Shown here piece after piece: positions 31,241 to 44,000 of a stretch of DNA of 64,000 nucleotides. The DNA comes from Oxytricha trifallax (Eukaryota > Ciliophora > Spirotrichea > Sporadotrichida > Oxytrichidae). The notes beneath the pieces were generated by a model, which had not been told where the DNA came from, ran no database searches, and worked only from the letters and a program-made list of their open reading frames with translations. The first letter of the stretch is position 1, and every line of letters starts with the position of its first letter. The translations under genes and the position numbers were made by a program. The stretch covers positions 1 to 64,000 of the forward strand of contig ARYC01000440.1 of NCBI GenBank assembly GCA_000711775.1, given 5' to 3'.

Positions 31241-34040
31241 TCATATACACTTTTACCACATTTAAAATGTATTTATTAGCAAGTCAACGTCTACAGTGTT
31301 CTTGCCGCAGACCCATGTGTCTAGTTCATTATATGTAACCATATTAAGTAGTGCTTCTGGCACAATCTTGGAGATACCTCTCTTAATGGCTTCACATTGC
31401 AATGAACATTCGCTTAATCTAGCTTTGATTGCTTGTTTCACGTAGTCAAATTTACCTTTTCAGATATACTTAAATCGACATCTTAAAGGAATAATTGAAG
31501 GGAAACATTGAATGATATAATTTAATGTATTTAGTCAAGTCTGTCTTCATATTCAACTCTAGTTTCTTTGCCTTACTCTCTGAGTTCAAGGAGAGTTTCA
31601 TCACTTAGTGTCACTGACCATGTTTCAAAAATGCTCTCATCGTATAGAAACATTTATTTAACTCAAATATCTAAAAAAAGTTAACTGACTTACTAATGAA
31701 TATTTCCTACTATTTGTCCATCATTGTTATATGAATATAATCGTATAGTTTCTTGTTTGCAGAGACCATGAAGCTGAGCAGCTTCCAAAATCCAATATCA
31801 ATTTCAATGAGATCCTCGTGATTCAGTTTCTATCCAACTAATTGCTTCCATACAAATTGTGGTAAATCAAGGTTCAAGTGTGCACCTGTGCGAATGCAAA
31901 CACCCATCAAGATAACCATAATAAATAAATTATTATTGTTTTTTTTACACATGCCTTATATTATATAAATATGCAGTAAAAGAATAATTTTAATAATATT
32001 AAGATACCTAGGAATTCAAAGAGGGAAAGATCTTAGGAGGTGTTTCTAGAAGGGGAAAGTACGAATTTGCCTTTTATAACAAAATAATATGATAAAAAAG
32101 ACTAGCAGGTATAAATTTAATAAGAGAAGTAAAAATCCTACATAATATTAGTATTGCCTTTGCCTATATTACTTCCAGATCTGTTATTGGCACTTGGGTA
32201 AAGTAAATTGAGCATTTTATTCTGACTAGTTTACCCACCGTTGCCACCAGCATTATTGTTGCTTCCAGCTTCTCCGTTGTTATTAGTACCTTAATTGCCA
32301 GCTGGCTGCAGTTCTTGTGATATGTCAGCGAAGAATTCAATCGTAATTTTCATTAATAATTTAACCAATTGAGATACATTTTAAATTGATTGTCTGTAGG
32401 GACCACCTTCTCCCACGACATGTTCTCCTCTGAAGATAATATGGAAAGATAAATGTGGCTCTGCTCCAGAAGGTTTTTTGGGGCGAAGTTAGGCCAGGTC
32501 CATGTCTTTGATTTGCTCGTAGGCTTGTATAAACATGAAGTCCATCTGCCTCTTATCCTCATAAATAATTAAATAATAATACTTAAAACTTGATAATCCT
32601 TTTTATTGTTTGCATCACCTGGACCACTTGCATGATTGTCTCCACCGTTTCTTTCATTTTGTCTTTGTGGGCTGCCTCTGCTGTCATCTCCTTGACCAAT
32701 CAATAATAAATTTATTCATATTGTCCATAAACCTTTTATAAATTTTATAATATTGTATATAATTATATTTAATTCCAGCTGCTGCTTCTTCGAATTCACG
32801 ATTTCTATAGGCGAGTTTGAGTCTTTCGAAGTACAGTTTAGGTGCATGTTCCCTAGTAGCACTAGTTTTTTCTAATATCAAATGTCTCAAGTCAAATTTC
32901 ACATTCATTAAACACAAATTCCTGGTGAAACTCATGTAAGCTATTTATTTGAAAAAAAACTGAGGCTATATATTAATAAAAATTTTGTTATAAATAGCTG
33001 AGAGTGTGAGTGGAACTGAGTTGTTTGGAATGCCTTAAATACTTTGTGAAGTGTTAATATAGGGTACTGCAGGTGCCAAGTACTAATTAAAGATTTTAAT
33101 AAGAGACCAGAGATAGCGAATATCTGCCAGGCTTAAAGTCTCATTTATCTCTGGGTAGCTGGTTCCTACTAGGATGTCATCGTAGTAGTTTACAGACTTC
33201 ACAGTTTAAATTTTATTTATTAAAAAGCATTTATAATATAATTGAAAAAGTAAATCTATGCTATATCAAATCGATACAGTTTCTTTAGTTTGAGGATCTT
33301 AGATGGTCTCCTATGATAATTTAGTTAATAATCTCAAATCATTAGGATTTAATGTTTAGACTCCCTTAGTCTCTCTACACATATCAATCTCAATGAATGT
33401 CTTCAATTTCTCTAGAAGTGCGATATTTCAATAAATTATATGTCCCCCCAAATTTATCAGTTATTTGTGATTATTAAATTTTTTATATTAAATATTAACA
33501 GCTTGCTTATCATTCTGAGGAATATAAGTTGGATAAGAAACTTTTTCAAACCAGAAGTCATAGCCCTATGTTTCTAGCACCATCATAAACAATTTAACAT
33601 CAGTGTCAACCAGCTACTGTAGTTTCATCAAGAATTCTTCAAGTGAGGATTCTTTAATGCTATCTTTAGTGATATCGAAATCTTCTAATAGTTGTGATTG
33701 AGGCAACTCGTTGAGGTCTTCTAGGGGGTATGTTTGGAAATTCTGGTGAATTATTGCTAAAATAGCTTGAACTCTAGAGGAGAAATGGAATTCTTAAGAG
33801 TCTGCATCGACTACAGGGGGTTCAACTTAGTTTTCTTAAATGGGTTTTGGGGGTTGCTAGAGTCTATCTCTGAGAACTTTATAAACTAATCTTGAGCTAA
33901 GACAAATAAAAATATTTCAATCTTAAAATCGACTCTACTAAAAAGAAAAGTAGTATATAAATTTATTGATAATTAATTATATAGTTATTTCAGATATTTT
34001 TGTATATCAGAAGTTCCTCATCATATTGATGACCTTCCAT
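31241..34040 (-). CDS. HECT-domain ubiquitin ligase module in many segments
   Basis: Minus strand. The HECT domain accepts ubiquitin on a cysteine and passes it to substrates. In order: [217 protein letters not shown] and [14 protein letters not shown]. At least ten pointer-bounded IESs interrupt it and all the joins I tried were in frame. The C-lobe active-site region past VDVDLL is short and the catalytic Cys is not obvious, so the last segment may be missing or elsewhere. The 5' end is either [15 protein letters not shown] (ATG 34040) or a join to the giant gene. Confidence 0.85.
31450..31538 (-). other. IES, pointer TTGACTA (minus strand)
   Basis: 89 bp between TAGTCAA at 31443 and 31532; joining gives [18 protein letters not shown] in frame, a normal HECT helix. 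Confidence 0.85.
31648..31748 (-). other. IES, pointer CTATACGAT (minus strand)
   Basis: 101 bp between ATCGTATAG at 31639 and 31740, a 9-bp repeat; joining gives [20 protein letters not shown] in frame. Confidence 0.9.
31915..32006 (-). other. IES, pointer TATCTT (minus strand)
   Basis: 92 bp between AAGATA at 31909 and 32001; joining gives [20 protein letters not shown], the conserved HECT N-lobe helix. Confidence 0.9.
32075..32161 (-). other. IES, pointer AAAGGCAA (minus strand)
   Basis: 87 bp between TTGCCTTT at 32067 and 32154, an 8-bp repeat; joining gives [17 protein letters not shown] in frame. Confidence 0.9.
32560..32600 (-). other. IES, pointer AGGAT (minus strand)
   Basis: 41 bp between ATCCT at 32555 and 32596; joining gives [19 protein letters not shown] in frame. 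Confidence 0.75.
32943..32999 (-). other. IES, pointer AGCT (minus strand)
   Basis: 57 bp between AGCT at 32939 and 32996; joining gives [18 protein letters not shown] in frame. The unexcised frame is also open, so support is weaker. Confidence 0.55.
33208..33282 (-). other. IES, pointer AAACTGT (minus strand)
   Basis: 75 bp between ACAGTTT at 33201 and 33276; joining gives [20 protein letters not shown] in frame. Confidence 0.85.
33428..33496 (-). other. IES, pointer AATAT (minus strand)
   Basis: 69 bp between ATATT at 33423 and 33492; joining gives [19 protein letters not shown] in frame. Confidence 0.8.
33918..33999 (-). other. Possible IES, pointer AAATAT (minus strand)
   Basis: 82 bp between ATATTT at 33912 and 33994; joining ATG 34040 gives [20 protein letters not shown] then SSRLVYKV in frame. 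The repeat is short and AT-only, and a competing join to 56238 exists. Confidence 0.35.
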
Positions 34041-34089
34041 TTTTTATAAATAATGTAGTTATTATTTCGAATGATATTAATGATCTATT

Positions 34090-37000
34090 TCAAGCTCTCA
34101 AATTATTGAGCTTTTTGCTAATCTAATCAAATGATTATCTATTAGGAGCGAGAGACCCAGAAGATTTATTGAGACTAGAGTGATTATTCTTTCCAGACAA
34201 TGATCCCTTCAAGACTTTTGAAGTGTTTCTGTTCCTTAAAGGTACAATTTTATGATTTAAGCTGGCTGAACTCGCGAGTTCAAAGGGCATTTGATTACTT
34301 TATGAGATTTCTTGGCTGATTAGTTGCTGAGAAGGAGGCAAGTCTCTCCTCAAGTAACTCATGTTCCCTCTTGAAGCCTTTTAAAGAGATCCTTAATTAA
34401 TGACCATTACATCAGTTGATCCTCTGTGAATCCCATTGAACATCTTCATAAGTGATTAGCTGTCTTGGTTGTTTTGGGTTTCATCGACATGAGTTTGAAG
34501 GTTTTGCTTTGCCATTTATTTCCCTATCTATGATAAATATATGTAATATACTGATGGCCTTTGAATTTATCTCAAACTGGATATCATTATTTGTATGATA
34601 TAGACGATCGTCTAAGATCTTCTTAACTTTAAATCTATCCAAGTGAATAACCAGCTCCTGTTTCTTATATTTAAGTGGAATAATTATGAACTTTTTAGCC
34701 GTCTCTGCTCACAGATTGTTTGAGAAAATTATCAAAACTTTGCTCATTTGGAAGCCAAAGTGAGTCGTCATTTAAGCCATCATTATTAGTAGTGGTCAAA
34801 TAGTGATCTGTAGATGCACCTATATTGCTGATTCTTTTCTTTGAAATTGGTCTTCTGTTATCTGTTGTTGCGAAGATTTGCTGTTACTGCACTCTTGAAT
34901 GTTTTAATGGCTTAAATTAATTTGTAATATCAAATTGATAAATAAACAACTTCTAATAAATTACAATATCGACGCATCATATTATATTATGCTTATCCAT
35001 CTTAAATGACCTATTGTGCTAATCATTATTTTGCTACTTTTTAGGTGGGGAATGAGATCCTCCTTTCTTTTTCTTTTTCAACGTTGGGCTATGATTATCA
35101 AAGAATCTGAAATGCTCCTTCATTTTACTCTTTAGATATTCTAATTCTTTAGTAAGTTTAGTTTTCTCAGCAATAAAGGTTTGATTTATTGCGTTTTATG
35201 ACGACTTCTTCTTTGTCTTTTTATTCTGCAGTTGCTTGGTTTAATAAAAAAATATATGAAACTTAATATAACTGTAAAATTCCATAGTTTATACCTAAAA
35301 TTATAGAGTAGTTTAAGTAAGAATCATAGACCCATTTATATTTTCTTTGTTGCCATGTGTAGTTTACTACTGCTAATTCAAGTTCTTTAACAATGTTTTA
35401 TTGTTATTAAGAAGTGATTCAATTATTTCATTCTTGAGATTTGCTACCTGACTTAGCGAATTTCCTGCAATGCCCTATCTAGACATCTACTAATGATCAA
35501 CTGATTATTAATGCTGCACTCTTCCCAAGAGATTAGAGTTTGCTCTTTTATTATAATTATTAGTTTTACTTTTGCTTCTAGACTGCGAGGGGTTTCTCAA
35601 CATATTAACGCCTGCCTCTGAGATACTTTAATTATGAGGATTTTAGAACTGAGATAAAGCACTTTAAAGTTCATTTTGCTTCATATTACCAAAAGATTTA
35701 CGTTTCTTCTAAGATTTCTTTGTTTCACTATTATTCTATCTGAACATCATAAGAAGTCTTTGGTTTTCTAAGACTTTTTTCTATAATTCGCTCAGTGATT
35801 AATTATCATTGGTTGAGCCATGTCTCTGAATGTTTTTCTAACTGCTTGGAAGAGCAATGTCGAAAGAGTAATTATGAATCAAATTTTCGGAAGGTTAAGT
35901 TAGTAGAGGGGTAGTGTCCCTTGGAAGGTGCTTAAACATAGAAATATCATGAGATTTTTCTTTGCTTCTTGAGGCTTTTCTTCTCCCTTCAGCTGAAATA
36001 GAAGTCTAACGCTCATTACTTGAAGATCTTGATTTTAATCCTGATCTCCTAGCTGCAATCTTTTTCTCTTTGGTATTGAACAAAATTGATAATCTTTTGC
36101 CACTTGGCACTCCTTATTGTGAAGTTCTGCCAGGGTTTGAAAGTCGACTCACTGATCTTTCATTTTTAGTTTGAGAAAGTTTTGATTTACTATTTATAGC
36201 ATTTTACTTGATTTTATCGTTTTTTATCAAAGTTTTTGCTTACAGTTATTTTCTAGGTTAGTTAGTCAAGAAGTTATTTATTATTGGGTGAGAGAAAAGC
36301 TTATCACTTGATCTGCTTCTTTCTTCTGATGATGAAGGATTATTGATTTTATGTAAATTTTTAATAAAAGTTCTCATTTTTTACATAATAAAAAAATATT
36401 ATCGATGCTTTGCCTCTCTCCCTTCTACAATTTGCTCTAGAACTGTTAATTAGTTGCTGTTTAAAACTTCTTTTAATGATTGTTTCTTTTAACTTTCCTT
36501 ATTTATGAAGCAGTAGTTTAGTTTGTAAAGCTAGAAGAAGGTCTACTAAATGATTTTGACTTGAAATTCGAAGATTTATTTTTGGACTCATTCGAAGAAA
36601 TGTGGGCTGGATTAATACCATTAGACATCCTGTCAATTTATTTTATGGCATCATTTGAGATTTCATCCACAAATTAATTCTAGGCTATGTTATCATCTCT
36701 TTTTTATATGGTTTCTGAAGATATTTAGTCTATGTTATCATAAAAATCGTCTTCTTCCTCTTCATCTTATTCATCATCCTGAAACTCAATATCATTATCT
36801 CTTTCTAGTGATTTTTCTATTTCTCTCAAAAGTGAATCACCCTCTAGGTAACTCATCATTTTTTGAATTTTAGGGTCCTTACGCTTCTTTTGTTTTGGAT
36901 CTTCAATTTTTTATTGGACATTATTTTAGACTGATTTCCTTTAATTCTAGTTGTCTGTCCATATTTGATGTAGAGATGATTCATCTGGATTTTCAATAAC

Positions 37001-39279
37001 TTTTTGGCTTTGCAAAGTGTGTATCACATCAAATGATTTGCTAATATTGTCCCCATCAAGATTATTCTCTTCAAAGTTTATGTTCTCTAGGTCGTCTTAG
37101 CCACCTAGCAAGTTATGAAGAGAGCTAAAGTCCTCAGATTTTATCTTAGATAAAAGTTTAGAGACAAGCTGTTTCTTGTCTAAGTTTGGATCATCAATTA
37201 GCTTTTTCACCATAATATCATAGTACTCTTCAGAATAGAGGTTGACTTAAAGTTTCTTCAAACTATCTCTACTATTGTGCTTATTAGAGCCATCTTAACT
37301 ATACATAACTTTCAGGTCACTTTAATTATGAATTGAAGGACTACCAGCTATACCGTCCTTTTTTTCACTTATAGCTGCAGCGTTAATCAAGTCTTGTATA
37401 TCCAGTTAATTTACTGATTCTCTTTATGGTAGTTGCTAGTTAGTATTCACATTTTAGGGATTTTTTTATTCTGTAGTTTGCTGAGTTGGAAGATTTTTGA
37501 AGATTCTTCTGGTTAAAGGGCTCATTTAGCATGGACTAATAGCTACTTTCAAGTTGGGTATTTACCTAATAATTGGTTGATACTTATTTGATTCAATACC
37601 TTTCATAGGTCTAATCACATCTAGAATATCATTAGATTCTTGATCTTCTCTTATAGGCTGTTAAGAAGGATCATGATGCTTTTGATAACTTAGCAATATG
37701 TGATTCAGGAGTGGGCATTCACTTGGCAAAAAGGTGCAAGCTATTTCTAGGGCTTTGGCATGCCAAAACTCAGATTCAAGTTCCTTTTTCTTCTTTACAG
37801 GAGAAGTCAAAAATTCAACTCTCGATTAAAGAATGAATCTCATCTCTGTAGAGACGCAAAAATAAGAAACACTTAGAAGAGATAGTTTTTCCAAGAATGA
37901 ATCTCTGGATAGTTCAGTTTCATTTCTAGTAGAAGAGAGTAAATCTTTCATTGATAATGGCTAAATTTGCATAATATTGCCTATATTAAGATTGTATATC
38001 CATTCATTTTAGTTTAAGAAACCGAGTACACTTCTCATGTCTGCATCTTCAGGCAGTAGAATCTTTTCATATTCAATTTCAGAAGCTAACTTCTCATTGT
38101 TTGGATTTATGTGAGGTTACTCCTCTATCATTCTAGTAACTACTTCCTTAACTATTGGATACAGTTTTAAGGATGTTCTTTCAAGCATAGATATTGATTC
38201 TTCCATGAAATTTGTGCTGTTTTGAATTTGTTAGCCTCCACCTTAAAATTGACTTGGGGAAGTTGATAATATTGAGACTTGTTATCTATCACTGTTGTGC
38301 TCCTCTCTTCCCTAGCTTAAATTATGTGCTAGTTGTTTCCTAAATTTGGGATCTCTGTTTTCAATTTTCTTAATAAAAACAGCACACAGAGTCATCAAAT
38401 CTTTGAAGAGCTAATGTACCAGTTTGACACTCTTCTTTGAATTGTCCAGTGCTTCAGTATGATTTTAAGTTTATGATAAGATAGCACATAACTGTAGCTT
38501 CAATTTGCACTCTTACTTAAGTCTTCTCATTCTAGATGCAACAGTATTCTCTTTATAGAATAGAGGCACGGATATCATTTTTAGGCATTCTTTTAGATAA
38601 ACGTAGCATTCTTCAAGCATCCCCAACCTGTTAAATTTTATATATGAAAAGTTGATCTTACTTTTGGTAGCACAATTCAATAAATTATTTAAGAATTAAT
38701 TAGAAATAAATCTAATTATTTTTTGTTGAATGCCATATTATGAAATGTGCAATATATTATGTATTTATCCCTTCTGCTCTGATCAAGAGTGACAACCTAT
38801 ATTTTATGTTTAATTAAGAATTCGTTGAATTTCTGTTTGCAAAATATAAAACTATCAAAATATTTCTGTAAATTCATAGCAATTTTACAAATTTTGACTC
38901 AAATAACTTGGTTTCATATATCTTAGAAAATATCTTACATCCAGAACTCCTTCTGTCTTTTAAAGCAAAATAATGGCTTTTTCGTAGCTTTCCCTTTGAA
39001 TATAGTTAAACGCAGCGTCCAACAACTCATATAAAACTATAGGAATTTCCTCTTAATTTACTTTAATTTCTTTGTTGTAATGTTTATTGAAAGAGTCCGA
39101 TTCTTGAGAGATTTAGTTATTACTGTTTCTTGATTTTTTCGCATCTTTATCTCCAATTGGAGCGCTAAAGTTTGAAATGTTAAAATTTAATGAAAAATGG
39201 GTAAAATAGGAAAATATTATGAAAATTCATACCCATCAAGTTTATCGGAGGGCTGGGAAGATTTATCAAGTATTGACAT
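34090..39279 (-). CDS. Long protein, TPR-like N-terminus and disordered tail
   Basis: ATG 39279 (MSILDKSSQPSDKLDG), intron 39165-39232, then YELLDAAFNYIQRESYEKAI, a gap of about 300 bp (38640-38940, intron or IES), LEECYVYLKECLKMISVPLF and LQLCAILSQTQNHTEALDNS, typical tetratricopeptide-like helices. Then a helical middle with IMQIQPLSMKDLLSSTRNET and LEIACTFLPSECPLLNHILL, and more than 1000 residues of Ser/Asn/Gln/Lys-rich low-complexity sequence with several more interruptions (about 36380, 35240, 34950, 34540), ending SFDQISKKLNNLRA. Ciliates have many such proteins; a scaffold, possibly ciliary or cytoskeletal, is only a guess. It stops 50 bp from the putative HECT start. Confidence 0.6.
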
Positions 39280-39494
39280 TTTATGAATTAATTCCTTAAT
39301 ATTTCAAAAAGAATTATTTTATGTTAACTTTTCAAAATGTAACGAACACTTTATGTAGAAGATAAAATTTATTGCATAAGGATTAATTTTGAATGGATAT
39401 GCATGAAGTTAAAATGAATGAAGATTCTTATTTAATAATCATTTTTAATCTAACTAAAAGATACAACTCTTTAAGTTGAATTATAAGCGGAAAT

Positions 39495-40831
39495 ATGTCT
39501 AGACTTTTACAGACTAGAGAATATAATAAATATAACCAAAGCATATTGAATGTTTTATTTTATAGTTAGTATACTCACCATAATTGGTTACCCAAGATTC
39601 ATCTTGGGCATATGTATAGTCTTTCAATCAAAGACCATACAATTTAAGAGATTTGGATTCGTCAAATTATAAAATTTCTGGTGCTAACCAAAGTTTACAT
39701 CATGGAAAATTCGATGGCTCCTAAGGTATTAATGCTTCAGGATAGCCAGGGTCTGGAATGAGCTAAAAAGCTAGAAAGGAGCCTATTGACAGATTTGCAT
39801 CCATAATCGACGCAGAGGACCCTCGCTTTGAGAAGCAAAGAAGAGAAAACTAGAAAGTGTGGGAAAGCAATATTCAAAGTTAATGCAATTCGATGAACAA
39901 GAGTGTAGATTCATTCTACAATCGGAAAACAAGACTTTATTATTATTGTAGGAATACATTTGATTTGGGAAAATAAATTAATAATTAATAAATAAAGTAT
40001 TAAATTTGTGGCAGTTAACTTTCTGGAAACCTAGACAATATGGTACTTGTTCGATAGAGAATTCAAAATTAGCTGGACTTTACTATTGGCGGTACCTCTC
40101 TATCGCATCCCTGGAGCGAGTTAACGCGACTTTTATTAAAGCATTAAAAACTACTAAACAAATCACCAAAAATCAAAGTCGCGTTAACTCGCTCCAGGGA
40201 TGCGATAGAGGGGTACCGCCAATAGTAAAGTCCAGCTAATTTTGAATTCTCTATCGAACAAGTACAGTAACATTGTCTAGGTTTTCCAGAAAGTTAACTG
40301 CCACGAATTTAATACTTTATTTATTAATTATTAATTTATTTTCCCAAATCAAATGTATTCCTACAATATTATTTAATGCTGTAGAGAAATTAATACTGGG
40401 AATTAACCAACCAATTTATAGTATAACTTTGACAAGACTTTATCATGATATCGTGAGAAGTTCGATGACAAGTAAAGATTAGTTGTGTCCATAAGTTGAC
40501 ATGAACGAGCTACCCGATAATTTGAAAGATCTTGCTCTCTCACCTTGGTTATAATACAACTCTTGATATGTTTAGCAAAGAATTAATTTTTAAAACTATA
40601 TTCCAAACTTTGCCTGGAACAAAGCCTAGCTAATGGAGCAATCCTTAACAACTTGCTTCCTTTGTAGAGAGACTTGCAAACTTGCCTCCTGCTTCTTTTT
40701 GGAATGAGCCTTTGGAAATGATAAATGGAGGTCCAGAGTTTTTCACTCAGGCTAAAGAATTTATTATGAATACTGGCGAAAAGTTAAATCAGTTGGATGT
40801 ATTAAATGAAGCTACTCAAGAAATAAATTGA
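39495..40831 (+). CDS. Unidentified gene split by foldback element
   Basis: ATG 39495: MSRLLQTREYNKYNQSILN, an unresolved short join near 39560, then SPQLVTQDSSWAYVQSFNQR, RFASIIDAEDPRFEKQRREN and NKSVDSFYNRKTRLYY up to the element at 39946. After exact removal with one TA the frame reads YYLMLQRNQYWELTNQFI, followed by a 62-bp GT-AG intron (40421-40482), MNELPDNLKDLALSPWLQYN, an apparent one-base frame change near 40562, and LDMFSKELIFKTIFQTLPGT, FVERLANLPPASFWNEPLEM, ending TGA 40829. Soluble, helical, family unknown. Confidence 0.5.
39946..40366. mobile_element. TA-flanked foldback element (copy B)
   Basis: 421 bp flanked by TA, ends TTGTAGGAATACATTTGATT inverted perfectly, arms of about 190 bp nearly identical (for example GGCAGTTAACTTTCTGG at both ends, GGAGCGAGTTAACGCGAC near 40117 mirrored at about 40178) with a short loop near 40150. 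The plus-strand frame 40006-40239 inside it is a by-product of the hairpin. Same family as 15926-16331. Confidence 0.93.
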
Positions 40832-41057
40832 TTTGTATATAAAATAATAAATATGAATTCTATCTAAAATCGAAGAGAATTTTTGAAATATTTTTTTCAT
40901 ATCTGTGATAGCATTTTCTTTTTCTTCAATTAATTTCCACAATGAATTATATCAAATCCCTCTTTTATAAATAGATATAATAATTTATTTACATATTCTA
41001 TAAATAGTAACATCATAATCAAACGCAATTACAGCATTATTTGGAGTATCAATCCAC
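40832..41057. other. Short intergenic spacer
   Basis: AT-rich, 226 bp, no feature seen. Confidence 0.4.
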
Positions 41058-44000
41058 ATGGCAAACTATGAGAAAATTCTCGATACCTTAAACACATTGA
41101 ATGAATTCTAATCTTAATGCAAACATGCTGATTAAATTTTGGAACATGCCCAGCCTAACCTCAAGAAATATTTAAACCAGATGGTTGATGTCATCGAAAA
41201 TCAAAAATCCTTGCATTACTTACAATCCAACTCTGTAAATGGAGTTATTAAAGAATTTATAATTTTATGCTTCTGTAAGTTATATCGATAGCCAAGCATT
41301 TCTCTGTAGTGAACCTAAATGAAAATTGCGCTTCAATCACTACCGATGGCAAGTATATTTACCTATTAATTTCAATCGCTCAGAGAGGATGCATGTATAG
41401 AATAGGAACTGGGGAGCAGAACACAATAGCGGGAAAAGTTTATCTTTCAGTTCCCACTGAAAAAGAAGGAGAAATTACTTGGGTTTACTGTTAGGGTAAA
41501 CTTTACTCCAGAAGAGCAAACGAAGAACTTGGATCCATTACTATTATCGATCCAGTATCTCTAAAGATTGAGGGTGTTGCCAAACTTTACTTTGGTGACT
41601 CATTTTAAAATCCTGCTGCTCAGTCATTGAACAGATACTATCCCTTACTATCAGATGGCAAGAGCTTGTTTGTTGTCACTATGAACATTGCTTAGAAGAG
41701 AAGAAAGGTTAAGGATGGCATGAGAAAGCTCTATCAGTAGCTCTAAGAGCATAAGAAAAAGTTGAAAGAAGAAGAAAAGGCAGTTTAGAAACCTGTTGCA
41801 GAAGGGGACGCTAAAGCTCCAAGTCAAGCTGTTCCTCTTGGCAAAAAGATGAGAAAAGTAGATGAAATACCACAGTCTCCTGGGATAGCTGCTGAAAAAA
41901 AGAACCTAAAGGATTACATGGCATAAGTACAGGGAAACGAGCCTGCTTTGAAAGGTAAGGAGTTCAAGAACTACAAAAAGAACCTGTTAAAATAGTAGAA
42001 AGCTGAAATGCTTAAGAAAGCTCAAGAAATGAAAATGAAGGAACAAGCAGCAGCCAGTGCCCCAGCAGAAGATGGAAAGGAAGCTAAGAAATCTCAAGTA
42101 GCTGAGACTTAAGACATAGAATCCTATAAAGTTTGTGAATTTTATGTTCTCGAATTCGACATGCAAAGCCACTAAGAGGAAGAGATCCCATTGAAGAAGC
42201 TTCTAGAAAACGATTTAGTCATCGAGACTTTTAATTCATTCTCTGGTTTCTTCACTTATGAAGAATGTTACAGAGCACTGAAGTTTCATAATGATGATAT
42301 TATGGAAGCTGTAGCTTGGTTGGTTGATGAAGGCGAAAAAGATAGAGGAAAGAAATCTATTGTAAAAATTTACCTAGAATTATAAAATAAATTAAAATAA
42401 AATCAAAATAGAGACCTTAATTCAATTTTATATGCATAATTATATAATCAAAATATTTTACTGTTTATTGTAATTTTAAAAATTTTCCGACATTACATTT
42501 TCCGAATAAATACCCTAAAATTTAAAATTCAATAATATCACCAAAAAAAGATCAGTTTTACTAGGTGAATCAGAAATAGTCAGTGAAAACCAATCTAAAA
42601 AGAATGAAGTCGACATTGTAGTGAAGCAAGACTCCGTACTCTACCCAACCAATGTTTAAGCTGGCAAGTGGACCATCAACTAAGACTAGATATTTTATCC
42701 CTATATTTTTAGATAACTTACCATAACTTGGTGGCTGACAATGGCTACGTGAATGTCTTCTCCCTTAAATACCTCTCTCTCTATATTTATTTTTTTAAAC
42801 AGGAGGACTAAAGAGTGATAAACTAGAAGGAAATCTCCAAGCACCTAGAAGAATTCCCACCACTCCCTCAACTTGAGCACTTGAACAAATCTACTCTCTC
42901 CCTGGCTGAGTGGTCTGTGAAGTTTGATGATGAGCCAGCAGCTGACTCTAAAGTGGAAAAATCTGATATAGAGTCATAGAAATCTGATTCAGTCAATACT
43001 GACTCAGTTCATGGAGGCACTGAGACCATAGAGATTACAATCACAGAGGATGACTTGTATGAGGAAATTAGACTCTATGGCACTTTTATCAAGCAAATTA
43101 AGATGCAAAGAAATACAGACTTCAATATTGATAAAAATGACAGGTGTTATCAAATTAATATCTATTTCTATAATTAATTTTGTACAATAACCTAACATAT
43201 CTAACCTACGATCACGTTAATAAACGATTCTATTTCATGCTAATGCAAATATTGCAGATTTGAGTTATAGTTTTTTTACTTTTTAATGGGAAACAATCTA
43301 AGATACATCGCAGTAGCCCAGGACCTTACTTAAATGGAAACTCTCTTGAAAGATGTATTAATCAACATTAATGAATAGGAGTAAGATTAGTCAAAGGACT
43401 AAAGCGAAACTACAAGCCCTAGTGACAGTCAAAAGATTTAGGGAGGGAAGAAGTTTCCTGCCAAAGTTTATGATAAAAAATCTTTTTTACAGAAGTTTCC
43501 TGTCAAGAAAAAATTTTATTTTTTTTAATGAAATTATTTTTTTACAACTATAAACACTTTTTTTTATTTTCACATATTTGTAGTTCAAGAATTTAACCTA
43601 TCGCTCATGAAGTACTACTAGATATTGCTTATGTTGAACATTGTTTTCATTAATATATCATCTTATTTTTCAATATTTTTTCATAACTTTTAGTAAAAAT
43701 AAAAATAAAAATATAGTTCTATATCTCAAGTTATGATATTAGAAAATAAAAATTGCAATATATCTATTTAACTCTTATAAAATGTTTCAATAATCCTTTA
43801 GCCATTTAATGAGTAAAAAAATAATTAATTAAAAATTTTATAATAAAAAAATATACTTGACAGGAAACTTCCACCCCCCCAAAGATTTCAATAAAAAACA
43901 TATTAGAGTAGGAAGTTAAAAGTATCAATGAATTTGTGATATAAGTCCTGAAAGTTCTCAAATATGCGGGACTCAAAAGATTCAATTTACAATGGAGATG

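Noticed and set aside
40006-40239. 77-residue frame as a gene
   Set aside because: It lies wholly in the inverted arms of foldback copy B; the hairpin creates open frames on both strands.
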